NCBI GenBank assembly: GCA_020747015.1
Contig: JAGTJM010000008.1
Location: forward strand, 1 to 64,000
DNA length: 64,000 nucleotides
From: Pyrenochaeta sp. MPI-SDFR-AT-0127
Taxonomy: Eukaryota > Ascomycota > Dothideomycetes > Pleosporales > Cucurbitariaceae
Reading direction: 5' to 3'
The translations under genes and the position numbers were made by a program. Below are positions 1 through 10,830 of the stretch, in pieces. Each line of letters opens with the position of its first letter. Within the stretch, counting starts at the first letter, position 1. The notes beneath the pieces are model-generated. The model was not told the origin of the DNA. It saw only the letters and a list, made by a program, of their open reading frames with translations, and did not search any database.

Positions 1-2365
1 TGTGCCCGGTTGAATATTGAGGATGCGAATTTCATTCGGCCTTGTGAGCGCGTGATATTGGTAAAGAGGCATGTTAACAAAAGGATTGTAGATGTTCGAG
101 AAGCATGAACTTCGAGTTTTCTAAATGATGTGATTGAGGCTTCTCCCTAAGATAAGGGTTATATAGACAAGGCAACGGCACTCTACGAAGGAGCTCGTAT
201 TTTTGAAAGCTAGCGTCCCCGTAAATACCTGTGGTAGCCTAGCGCTTAAAAAATGGCGCTTCTTCGTACACACGGGGTCTTTGATACGTATGTTTTAGTG
301 CTAGCGCCATTCTGTGCTGAGCAAAGCTGAATGCCTGACGTGGCACCAATCATCATATCTATTAATTAGAGTCAAGTATGATTCGTTTAAGGCATGTTGG
401 TAAGCAATATAGAGTTTCTCTGAAACCACTAGCTAGCTAAAAGCTGCTTACAAACAAAAGTTGTGTATCAACGAGACTACGTGGTGGCTACGATAGCTGA
501 AGATAAGTTCATTCGTGTGAAGTGTAAGGAAGTTTCAAGCGGGCTATCTCTGATTTTCTATAGAATAGGGCAAATATAGTAACAGCTAGAGCGTATAGGG
601 TGTTATAGCTCAGAAATTGCAGTTAGCTAAACTAAGTTTAGATAAACACGATTCTTTTTAAAATATTTAACATATGTCGTACTATTCGCGTCCTTCATAG
701 ATGCTCTGGATCCAATGGAGAAGGTGGCTTGGTGGAGATACAAGCGGAATCTGTCGCCAGCTGGCGTTCTGGAGTAGGTATCTCCCGCGCGATTCAGACT
801 TGAATGCCCAGGGAAAAATAAGAATGGGTACGAATCTCTTAGGGCCCGAACGTGGTTTGTTACACTCAATCATAGTCCGAAATTGGCGTGAATAAAGTTA
901 TACATCCTAGCACTAAGGTCACTTGGTCGGTTGCCAATGATATCTACGGCAAGTTGGTAGAAAGTTTTGCATATTCTGCATAACAGGATCAGATGGCTAA
1001 TTGGGTAGTGCAATGAGAACGAAGCGCTTGATTTCTTCTGGTAGACCTGTAAAACTGACCATGCTCAACAGTTCAGGGTTTTGGTGTGGGCAGGCGCAAC
1101 GAAGGTTTGCATGTGGTTTAGAAATAGTTGTGTGGTTAGGTGTCTTGGCTAATAAAGATAGGCTAATCATGAAAGGAAAGGTGAATTGTATTGAGGTGAA
1201 AAATGTATTCTTATGGAAGCTACACGGTAGGCCTGGTGTCCGAGGTGCGCAACTACGCTGCATTATCGAATAGTGTAAGAGACCGACAATAACAACAATA
1301 ACAACAATAACAAGCCTTTCGAAGCCGAAACAAACACATTATACTTCAGGCTATACCGCTGAGTGGTCTATAATCGAGTCGATCTTGGGTGTTCTGCAGG
1401 TACCTGATAGACAATTAGAATATTTCGGGGGATGGATGCTTCAGCTTTGACTCATTACATCGTGAGAAGATTGGTTCGGCTCTACTATGTGTGAAGGGAT
1501 TCATTCTCTCGTGGATGGATAAGTGCTTCACACGCCTTGCTCTCGCAAATGAATAAGTAGAGGAAGAGCCTACTAAGGTTCATTATCATGGTCTGAAATG
1601 ATCGATCTTCCACAATAGGTTGCATTTTACGCAGATATACGCAAAGAGGTATTTCAGACCGCGATAACGATCTTTAAGACATAGAGTCTTAACTCAAACA
1701 TAATGGCTTTCGCCAGAGATCAATACAAGATTGTCGCAGATCACAACTCTGACTGCTTCTGATATGATTAAGCAGTATCGGAAGAAAGTCTAGTGCAAAT
1801 TTATAACGTGTTCATATCGCGCCTTCTCCGATGTACAAGCCAACTCAAACGCTGTTGTAGATATCATTGTGATACAATAGGACTCACTCAAATAAATGGC
1901 TTGCTACAGTTTTCTAGTTACTTCCCTACGCATACCCAAGTGAGATTCTTTTTCTTCCAAAACCCTCAATCCAACCGTACCAGCCTTTGGTGCTTATAGA
2001 ACAGTGTGTTATATTACTATTATTTTCTAATGGATACTAGACATGTGTATCTTAGTAGATAGATGCAGTATTTTAAAGGTTGATGAATATATCTAATGTT
2101 ATGAAATTCAATTCCTCGACCTATTATCGCGGATGTTACCAAACAAGTTTAGAGGACGGTTATTATAGTTCTAGAAGCAGCCACGACTCGATGAACACTT
2201 CGAGATCATTGTAGTTTATATACTAGAGCCATCAACATTCGATATGGCAGCGGTTACATATCGCAACCTCTAGGCCCCTGGCACTACTAAGAGCTTTTCA
2301 GACATCCACGTGTGTGCTTATGCCATAAGCTATGCAAGATATCAGGCCGAAGCCAGGCCGACAAC
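1..2365. other. gene-poor left flank, no gene recognised
   Basis: Only short, mutually overlapping reading frames of 60-90 codons occur on both strands, and none shows a recognisable motif, a plausible splice structure or a signal peptide. The stretch has a moderate TA bias and many stop codons, consistent with decayed intergenic or transposon DNA. It contains one small microsatellite near 1285-1312, listed separately. Confidence 0.5.
1285..1312 (+). repeat. (AACAAT)n-like microsatellite
   Basis: Consecutive ACAATA/ACAACA units form a short A-rich simple repeat of about four to five hexamers. There is no sign that it lies in a coding region. Confidence 0.8.
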
Positions 2366-3023
2366 TTATGCCAGGTAGTTGTACACAAGTCTGGCAGTAG
2401 CGTGCTCTGACCCTCGGCTAGCCTTCACATGTCGAACAAAGTAACGGCTCCCGTCTATTATCTCAAAACCCCAAAGCTGCATGAAAAGTTATTTAGTGTC
2501 ACGTATAGGTAGGCCTTGTAGTTGTGTAACATACCATTTGGCTTTTCCAAGAACCATTTAATGCTTCGATTTCGTTGTACAGCAACTCAGAATCCTCATT
2601 CTGAGCATCGTCTCGCGCATTTGCTGCGGGGAACCCTGCAGGGGTGTCCGTTATGGATACGAATTTGCTTCGACCCCGCACATTACCCCAGACAAAGTCA
2701 TTATGAGTTGCAAACTCCCAATCGAGCTGTCTCACTTCGGTGGTCCCTTGAACGCCGAGATTTGACGTATTGTCTAAGGCGATAGTTGTCGCGGGGCCCA
2801 CGCCTTCCTGGCGTATACTGATAGTCGTACTCGCGCGACATATCGCCTTTCGCACAAGCCAAGCTACGCCTTGGAGGCTCATAACCCTCTCATAATCGTC
2901 CGAAAGCGTTTTATTCTAGTTTCCTGTAAGCGCTTGTACTCTTGCGGCGTACTCCCTCAGCACACTAACCAAAAGCCAGCGACCATTGAGATTGCCAATA
3001 AATTTGTCGGGCGGCGCAGCCAT
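2366..3023 (-). CDS. lipocalin-like protein, PydY-type pericyclase-related family
   Basis: Three exons can be joined: 3023-2970, 2915-2535 and 2476-2366, with introns of 54 nt (GTTAGT..CTAG) and 58 nt (GTATGT..GCAG). All phases agree and give 181 residues, starting MAAPPDKFIGNLNGRW. The order of conserved blocks matches a fungal family of about 170-190 residues: an N-terminal G-x-W-x-L-N-K-(S/T)-L-S-D-D block, then SLQGVAWLVRKAI, then RQLDWEFATHND, then V-x-G-(R/K)-S-(R/K)-F, then a C-terminal W-G-F-E-x-I-x-G-x-R-Y-x-V-R. From memory, this family is described as lipocalin-like and includes a pericyclase, PydY, of pyrrocidine biosynthesis; most members are uncharacterised. It has no signal peptide or membrane segment, so it is probably cytosolic. 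No polyketide synthase or other core biosynthetic gene lies nearby. It is an intact gene between decayed neighbours. Confidence 0.82.
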
Positions 3024-3559
3024 TGCGCTTCTACAATCACAGTACAATTTGTCACTGGAATGTATACCTAGGTAGTGGGGGCTGCGAGATTGGGCCTGAG
3101 ATGACCTGGAAGCTGGAGAAAACGACGTGCTTTTATACTGGTGCCTCAGCGCTAGGCCCGAGGGCGCAAGGTCAAAACAACATGTTGGGCTAGGGCTAAT
3201 ACATACCACGGAGTAAGCTTACAGGAAAGGTTCTTTTGCCGCTTGAACAAGCGGGGTTAATCGAGCAACACTCTTGAGTCAAGGACGTCGGGTACCACGA
3301 CCTTTCGCATCTTTGTTGGCGCGAGCTTTGGTATTATGAGCGACAACTCGACATGTTTAACAAGTAATAGTCCTACCCATCTCGCTGATTCCAGCATCTG
3401 TAACACCGGTTCCGCCTGTAAGATAATTTGCTGATTGCATATAGTTTGCAAGATTTCATCAAGTTTTCTATAAATAGCATTGGGCTGAATTCCCTACGAA
3501 AAGTGGGCGAGTTTGATCAGTCAGTTGTTAAGGTTGGCAAGGACGGAAAGATATCTGCC
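3024..3559. other. spacer with no recognisable gene
   Basis: Upstream side of the lipocalin-like gene. It has only short frames interrupted by stops, and nothing is recognisable up to the ABC transporter relic. Confidence 0.4.
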
Positions 3560-4100
3560 GCGGGGTGACTAGCCAAGTCCAACCAGGATCTCTTCTCGCT
3601 GTTATGGGAGTCTCCGGAGCTGGTAAATGTACGTTCTGCTCATTATACCACTTGATTATGTTTATTGTTATTGGCAACCCTTAGCTACATGCGTGTACTT
3701 ATAGACAAAGTTACCGCAATATCTGAGACAGTATCAATCAAATGGAATTCTTGAGACTACATCAGAGCAAACCCCTGTCTCTTCTAAAGCACACAGGAGC
3801 TCCCTGACAGCTGAAGCTTCATAAAATTCTTCGGTTACGTTCTGCACGACGATAGTTCTTCCAGAGCTAACCGTTTACGAAAACCTTTTCTTTGGGGTCT
3901 TGTATGGCATTGATCCTGAATGAGCCAACGTCCGAACTCGATGCGTGCTGGCAATCGTCGACCTTCTCAAAACGCATTCGAAGTTGAGGGTCGCAATCAT
4001 TTGTACTGGTCATCTAGCTCTATAAGATGTCAGTATGTCGTTGGACTGACTGCTTCTTGGAGACGCAGAGAGCGGCTGGCTACTTCCGGGATGTAGAATA
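3560..4100 (+). pseudogene. ABCG/WHITE-type ABC transporter nucleotide-binding-domain relic
   Basis: Fragments of one nucleotide-binding domain can be read in several frames. At 3560-3630 is a Q-P-G-S-L-L-A-V-M-G-V-S-G-A-G-K stretch, a Walker A of the ABCG/PDR type whose next residue is Cys or a splice donor instead of Thr. Near 3850-3910 is the block after the Q-loop, LPELTVYENLFF. At 3910-3945 is L-I-L-N-E-P-T-S-E-L-D-A, a Walker B/D-loop with Asp to Asn and Gly to Glu changes. At 3945-4020 is a helix resembling A-L-A-I-V-D-L-L-K followed by a weak H-loop (CTGH). The region that should carry the LSGGQ signature between the second and third blocks is missing, and stops and frameshifts separate the blocks. 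No complete half-transporter can be read, so this is a decayed, internally deleted copy. The fold assignment is strong, but the boundaries are approximate. Confidence 0.75.
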
Positions 4101-4887
4101 CTCCATACCCGTGATTAGCGATTCTCTACTACTCTTCTTGCCCTGCTTTATTAACTTCTGCTTCTGCTGTCTCTCCAAACATTGTGTCTCACACCGAATT
4201 GGTTTATGTGCGCCTTTGAACTATCAATACCTATTAGTTGATGCCGAAGCCATTCTATTTCGTAGGTTATTGAATTTTTGAAGTAATTGTGGTACTATAA
4301 ATAGGTAATCTCAACTGTAGGTGGAATTTCCTCTGCAGCTGCGGCGTGCGGTAAGTTATAGGGTGAGAGGTAACTGTACGGTATATTTTCAATTAACTCT
4401 ATCTTATTACGTACGGATCAATCCCCTTATATAGGGGTAGTAAAGGTAAGGCCGCAAGGCCTCAGCTCTGTGTCATGGAATCGTGCGCAGTAAGATATTG
4501 TGTAACTGCGCGCGATAGCCTCATCGTACAGTGCACTTACAAACTCTATATAGTTATAAAGAGTTTCTATTAGGAATTGAAGATATAGGAATGGAATTAA
4601 ATTAAGATGATCGTTAAGAAGTTATCTAAACTTAGAATAAGAGAGTATATCTAGTGGTATGCGATCCGGCTGTTACTATCACGGGCTAGGCCCGGCATAC
4701 GGCGTGGATAGGTCTACTCGTAATATTCCTCATCTTTCTTTACCTAAGATAATAGCTCACTACTTTAACTACGCAAGTCTCTACCCGTAAGAATTTCTAG
4801 CTCTGATCCTCTCTCTCCTCTATATTATAAGCGTAGATTATTTAATGATAATCCCTGTTTATTAATATAGTTTTCAGAAGAGTTGAT
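4101..4887. other. TA-rich decayed spacer
   Basis: Rich in TA dinucleotides with frequent stops on both strands. The frame at 4027-4281 may still carry traces of the downstream part of the ABC relic (RAAGYFRDVEY, then hydrophobic residues), but it cannot be aligned with confidence. No gene is called. Confidence 0.4.
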
Positions 4888-6273
4888 CTACTCCTTGAAA
4901 TATTTCAAGCGAGTAAGTCTCTCTTGAATTCTTGATTCTTCTTCATCCATCTCCTCAAGTTGCCTCAGTTTCTCTCGTTTGATACGTATCTTTTCTTGTT
5001 GGGTCTCCAGATAAGTGATTTCATCATTGGCCCCAATTGAATCTCCAGTACTTGTCACAGCTCCAGGAGCCCTTCGGTCCGCCGCATTATATGTGGTCTG
5101 ATCGCCCTGATGGTAAGCGGCGGGAATGTTCCCCAAGGTAGTGCAATTATAGGATTCTCCTATGATGTAGTTGTTGGGAAGTTCACTAGCCAGGGTTGCA
5201 GGGCTATCAGAGCTGCCCGCTTCGAACATGGTGTGCAAGGCTGCGGTACACTGCGCTTCAACAGGCTGTCTAAACGTTTCCAGATGGCTGTATGGCTGGG
5301 TGTGATGTATATTTGCTGCTTGTAGATTGCTGGAATCTAGTTCTACAACTGTATTACCGAGGTGCGTTTGATGCACAAGTTGCAAAGGTTGACACGACTT
5401 TGGCTTCTCTGATGAAAGCCCAGGTGGTGGGAGCTCCTCGGTATTCTGTAGTATCGGTAATCCCCTAAATGTTGATGAAGCTCCAGCAGCTCTAGCCCTT
5501 ACACGTCGTCGGTAGAGAAGGAATACTAGGAGTACCAACGTGGCAACAACCAAAGGAACTGACACGCCTATTCCGATCTTCACTCCTGGTGATAAGCCCG
5601 GCGAAGAGCTTGTGCTAGAAGGCGTTGGAGGAGTTGATGTCGTCATGGTAAGTCCTCCACTAGTGAGAGAGGTTGTAGTGGTGGCTGATCCGAACCCAAT
5701 TAAAGCGAGCACAGAGAGGTCCGAACTCTGGTGGCGTACTTGAATACCAAATGCATGAGCAGCAGCGTCTGTTCCCACCGTTGTTGTACCAACACTTTCA
5801 TCATTAGTCATTGTCGTGGCTTCTATTTCCGTCGCTATTCTGCTCAAGCAGTAGAATTCTAAAGTTGGATGACATACATAATGACTGGATGGAGGGGATT
5901 TAGTGTTAAGTCCCTTTGATCTTCTTTAGGATTAGATGCTAGCTCACCTAGGGCAGCATTTCACAACAGTTTCTCCACTCCGCACTGAAGGGCCAACGGT
6001 ATAGCCAGGCCCAGGATTATTTGAAGTCTGCCGTCCGCAAGCGCTCGTAAAGCCGCTTGGACATATCGCCGGAGAATAGTATCCAATACCGCTACCCCAA
6101 AATTCTTCCCAGTATTTAGTTGGGTAACATTCTGGCTGTGAGCCGAATTTCCCTAGTGTCACAGTTGTTGTGGCGGCATCATAATATAAGTGCTGGAGAC
6201 ATGAGGCGGGAGGAGTGAAGACTGTAGTCAGTGGACCAACTGGAGTCCACCAGCCAGTCCGTTGGACAACCAT
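4888..6273 (-). CDS. single-pass membrane protein with cysteine-containing ectodomain
   Basis: Two exons: 6273-5948 and 5839-4888, joined over a 108-nt intron (GTGAGC..GCAG, phase 2), giving about 425 residues. Residues 1-108 contain a fungal-type ectodomain (T-T-x-F-T-P-P-x-S-C, Y-Y-S-P-A-I-C-P-S-G-F, ending E-T-V-x-K-C-C-P). A second conserved block follows, H-A-F-G-I-Q-V-R-H-Q-S-S-D-L-S. Then come a Ser/Thr/Pro-rich stalk, one hydrophobic helix at about 197-217 and an immediate basic stop-transfer run (RRRVRAR). The cytosolic tail ends in a charged coiled-coil-like segment rich in E, K and R. There is no classical N-terminal signal peptide, although the domain order implies an extracellular N-terminus. 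Such proteins are common in ascomycetes and have no assigned biochemical role; wall sensing or anchoring is only a guess. The acceptor choice fits the frame but is not unique. Confidence 0.72.
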
Positions 6274-7389
6274 CTTGATGGGGCGTTGTTACCTACTTCG
6301 ACTAAACGTGCTGTAGGTATAGATTCAGGTCGAGCAAATGCGAATTAGTCAGAGGCTTTACTAGAGTGGTGCGCAGGCCTTTAAATCTGTCAAAGGAATG
6401 TTCCAGCCGTGGCCGCAAGCTGCCACAGTGCGCTGCAAAGTTCAAAATCAATAAAGGCTGTCAATTTTGCACGAGGCTGAGGCTCAGTTCGGGCCCTCAT
6501 TTGCTACACTTATTCGCCAAAGCCATACTTCTCCCAAATGCAGCGCTCAGCCGCACCTGCCAAAAAAGCAGGCTCGCGTACCACTAACCCGAAAAGTGGA
6601 GGCTTGTACCGAACAATTGGGGTAGCATGTTAATATGAAACCAGAAATCTGCAGTTTTAAAAGGCTTAAGAAGGTGTACAAACAGCATACAATTGGACAA
6701 TCAGAAGGTCGCCACCGCATGGCAAGGCACGCGGCTGAGAATCGGTGCTACAACGGCACAACTTTTAAAGGTGAAGTCATCCGGCGCCACCGGGTCGCTT
6801 GAGCTCAGCACCAACGTGGTTAATATAGTTCTTCACACATAAACATTACAACTGTATCATACAGTATGCTGGGGTTTCCCGTGAGGTATGGCGAAAGGTT
6901 ATCTTCGGATTTCGGCGATATACTCGTCGCGGGGTTTCAGATCATAGGCAATTCCAGAGACCTGGGAGAGGCAATCGCTTTCTTCCAGAATCCGGCCGGC
7001 TTGGGCGCTGTTTGTTCATATGTGATGCTAGGTCTCTGACGCATAGTCACTGTTGGGACCCAATTCTGCCACATATAGAGACATATACCAATAACATACA
7101 TACACTTTTGGAGCAGAGAAAAGGCGCTCTGTGTATACAATGTAGAGAATATATCGAGTTCGGGATATTTATCCAAGAAGCGTTATTTACTCCAGCAGGC
7201 GCTTTGGGCATGAAATCCTTCTATAACACAAAGGCCGTGTTAACTCGACTTTTCATAGTCAAGCTCCAAATCGTCATACTTGTACTCTGACAAAAGAAGT
7301 GCGTGAGCTTTTAGTGCGAGATAGCTCCTTCAATGCGTTACGAACAAATTTGGATAAATTGTTGTAGTTCCGAAGAATCCGGCTCAAAA
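6274..7389. other. spacer with no recognisable gene
   Basis: Short overlapping frames only. None has a motif I can place. Confidence 0.4.
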
Positions 7390-7990
7390 TCATGGTGTGC
7401 TCGCCACATCGACTCTATGCTGTGCCCTATTATCCAGAATGATCTTTCTCTCCTCGAACTCGTCGGTCCTTCCGCATTCGTCCCAAAGCGCGGCAAACAC
7501 CATTCTCTTGCCCACCCATGGCCGCCTCGAGTGCATGACTGCATAGTTGTCAAGGAGAACTAGGTCACACCTTTGGCATGGCACGTGTACTTGTATAGTC
7601 TCAGCTATGTTTAAGGCTAGCTCAAGGTGCGCAGTAAGGATGGGTGAACCGTCGCCATACGTGGAAAGCGGGTGGTATGAGCCATCGTCGCCGCAGAAGG
7701 GTGGCTCTGTTGCACTATGGTGGCAGGTGCAACCGTAGGCAGATGTGAGGTTGTCAAACCAGGTCGTTAAGCCTGCGGGAACGTGTTATCGGATGACTAT
7801 AGAAAGTCAACACAAAAGATTTTGGAGTGGTGCAAGACCATTGCCGAGACACTGGGAACAATGTGAGTAACGCTCAAACTTCCGTCTTCATACCATTCGA
7901 ACAGCTCGCTGTGTCGCTTCACTTCCGCCTCAATCTTCGCTCGAAGCGTTGCGTTTTCGTCGCCTTACTCTACATACTATATATGTATAG
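7390..7990 (-). pseudogene. TauD/TfdA-type Fe(II)/2-oxoglutarate dioxygenase relic, 5' truncated
   Basis: Read on the minus strand from about 7990, the relic starts inside a conserved block (K-I-E-A-E-V-K-R-H-S-E-L-F-E-W), then D-G-S-L-S-V-T-H-I-V-P-S-V. A damaged stretch with a stop and a frameshift follows at about 7795-7860. It resumes with TTWFDNLTSAYG, PPFCGDDGSYHP and YGDGSPI, and ends in D-L-V-L-L-D-N-Y-A-V-M-H-S-R-R-P-W and A-A-L-W-D. The last block holds the C-terminal iron-binding His and the 2-oxoglutarate-binding Arg region of the TauD family. The N-terminal half with the HxD iron motif is absent, because the sequence above 7990 is TA-rich DNA with no such motif. It is therefore a truncated, broken copy of a family that oxidises small organic acids, sulfonates or secondary metabolites. 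Confidence 0.75.
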
Positions 7991-9252
7991 CAAAGATACT
8001 AGCCCCTGTCGTTAACTAAACCTACTCCCTAAAATACCAATATAAATACTAGACGAACTTGTTAAGCAACTACTTATAGGATTTAGGTACTTACTTTTCC
8101 AACTTATGGGCAAGAGTAACACTAGAGATTATCGGTGTCCCGCCACCAATTCCCGGACCTTAAGGCACGATAACGTAAGCTAAGAAGGATTATATATTAA
8201 CTAACTATACTCGTTATATAGCTAGATTAGTAGCTTAGTTAGGCGTTCGTTTATAGTCTTCACATTTTTCACGAGAATAATGTAGATTAGTAGCCTTCCG
8301 ATTTCTTCGTAAGCGGTAAAACTGAAAACATACGCGATGCGGCTATACTCCTCTACATTAGCAAGAGGTAGACTATAAATAAGAAGTGCACCGCTATATT
8401 CGCGCACTAGAATAAGAAGAGCGTTAGACTTACTTAGTGTCTTAATATGCGTCACCATTTCATTAACGCTCAGCTTCTAGTCTAAAGTACTGCGCAAAGC
8501 TAGAGGAAAGATATAACTATTATAGTTACTAAAGTCGCGAGTTCCTTATTAGCTATCAATGGTAAGCTCGTTAATATTTAGGAGGACGGACACTATAATA
8601 ATTATCTAATATAGCGTTATAAAATAATGCTAAATGATAAAAGATACGAGGATATATCCTTATTATTTATTTACAGCGTCCCTACTACGGGAAGCAGACT
8701 CCGAAACGTGTATTAAACACGAGTCGATTAAAATACTATTAGCTAACTATCTATAGTAACATACGCGATAATAGAGTCGTGTCGCTTAGGGACCTCATTG
8801 CGAGGCTAATCGCAATATATAGTCGCGATAATGTAATACTCCTTCGTTTATTGTTTATTTAGTACTTACTTCACACAAGCTTTCCCATTTCGCCGCGCTA
8901 GGTAGGTTTAGCTAACCGTAAGTGAGCCGGAACCAAAGCGTGGATCGCGTAGGCGAAGAACTCTACAACCGTGCTATAATTTTATCTATACATTACTAGG
9001 CTAGGAATAATTATATATACTACCACTTATATCTCGGAACTCTCATTATACGTACAGGTAAGTGCGATAGTCAGATATGCGCCGAATGCCGTGATAACTA
9101 GACCATGCTATAAAGCACGCGATGGAAAATCTTTATCAGGCTCAGGAGAATTGCAAGATCATATAAGATCTGTAGAATACATAATTAGGCCTAAGTCTCA
9201 AGTTTTACCTATCATTCTACCAGACCTTCGTTCGATATTGTCGTTGGGCTGG
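7991..9252. other. TA-rich desert, probable RIP-mutated repeat
   Basis: Dense in TAA, TAG and ATA trinucleotides in all frames and much richer in A+T than the flanking genes. The longest frame (8222-8458, minus) is hydrophobic and could be a decayed transposon or helicase fragment, but I cannot place it. This is the pattern expected of repeat-induced point mutation of a mobile element. No terminal repeats or target duplications could be recognised. The block ends just before the UNC93-like pseudogene. Confidence 0.55.
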
Positions 9253-10830
9253 ATGGCTGATACCAGCAAACAACTGTCTTTATCAGAGGAGCAGCGAACT
9301 AGCGACTACTCTTTGCTTGATGAAGGAAGACTATACCAATGGTATCATGGTGTGTTTTTTCAGGCAACTATCGTTGGTACTTATGCTTTCGCTGCGCCGG
9401 GACTATGGAACGCCACGCAGTACGTCAGAGCAGGCGGGCAGCAGACGCCTTATCTTATCATGTAAAGAAACATTTGCACTGATTTCGATATCCAACTTCG
9501 GGCTAACATAATTGTATAGAGCTGGTAATGCAATTCTCTTTGCTCTCATGATATATATATCTCTGAGTGGGTCGATCTTGATTAATCGTATCGGTATTCG
9601 GTATACATTGGCGCTCGGCGCCAAGGGGTACGCTTTATACCCTGCTGCACTGTATCAAAACAACCGTTATGGCATTCAATGGCTGGTATACGTTGGTTCC
9701 GCCGCTTGCAGCATCACTGCTGGCTTCTTCTAGGCTGCTGAGGGTGCAATCATGTTGAGCTACCCACCACCGGAGAATCGAGGAAATTACCTTGCGTATT
9801 GGCTTGCGTACCGCAATAGTGGTGCTATTCTAGGAGCTGCTATCAAACTTGCATTCAACTATAGTGGCAAGTCACTTGGTAAGCTTAAATGGAAAACGTA
9901 CATTGTTTTTGTTGTTCTGCGTACATGATCCATGATCTGCGATGTTGCATGCTGCGATGACGAATTCCACAAAATGTCTTGAGCTGGCTGTTGCGCTTCT
10001 TTTGTCCCCACCTGATAAGGTTCAGCGAAAAAAGGGATAAAGTTCAAGTTCCACCCTCAAATTCCAGCTAAAGTCGAACTGAAAGAGACGTCGAAGTTGA
10101 TGCTGCGCAAAGAGTTCATTCTACTGTGAGTGCTTCTTCATACCTCTGATGATATGCAGGCTGATACGCCTAGTGTTCCATACTTCCTTTACGCCACATG
10201 GTCGCTCCCGTACATTGGCTCGTACATGTCGATATAATTCTCGGTCCGATCTCGCGCCCTAGCGTCTCTTGTTACTGCTCTTGCTCAAATCCTAGCAACC
10301 GGCTTGATGCGCACATCCCTGGATTGGAAGCGGCTAACGCTCAATCAACGCGCGCGATACAGCTTCCTCGGTATGACGATACTCAGTATTGGTGTGTGGG
10401 TGTGGGCTATTATAATCCAGCATAAATACCAACTTCATAGTCCCGCTCTTGACTCGGATGATGCAGCGTTCGGAGAAAGCTGGGATCTTTACGTTTCCAG
10501 CAGATGGAATTCGCCTTGACATAAAACTATGGTTACTGGCTGATAGGTTTCTTGGCGAAGAGCCCAGAGGAGATTGTAGGGTATTCGAGTGTGGCGAGGG
10601 GTGTTGAGGCTGAGGGTCAATGCGTTTCGAGCGGTATGAGCTCAATGAATACGCTATGAATTGTTTCAGCAGGCCTCATCCTAGCCTGGTGGGGTATTGA
10701 GCTCCCCCTAGGATTCTTTATTGTGCGTAGAGTCGGAATTGAGCGTGTCGGCGCGGAGGGATACATTCCAAAGGCGAAGCCATCAGATACTGGAGCTGGC
10801 AGCGCCGACAACAACGCGTTGAAAGCGTGA
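9253..10830 (+). pseudogene. UNC93-like MFS membrane protein pseudogene
   Basis: The frames follow the fungal UNC93-like family (DUF895-type MFS) almost end to end. An N-terminal exon contains F-F-Q-A-T-I-V-G-T-Y-A-F-A-A-P-G-L-W-N and ends GGQQTPYLI. An intron-like gap runs from about 9462 to 9520. The second exon carries AGNAILFALM and RIGIRYTLALGAKGYA. At 9731-9733 a TAG replaces the tryptophan of the conserved F-W-A-A-E-G-A motif. Downstream, NRGNYLAYWLAYRNSG and a helix can be read. Frameshifts follow around 9905-10110, another stop lies in the Y-x-x-x-F-S-V-R block near 10235, and further broken pieces continue to a TGA at 10828-10830 (AGLILAWWGIELP, then FFIVRRVGIERV). Normal members have about 11-12 membrane helices and an unclear substrate. 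The multiple independent lesions make function unlikely. Confidence 0.85.
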
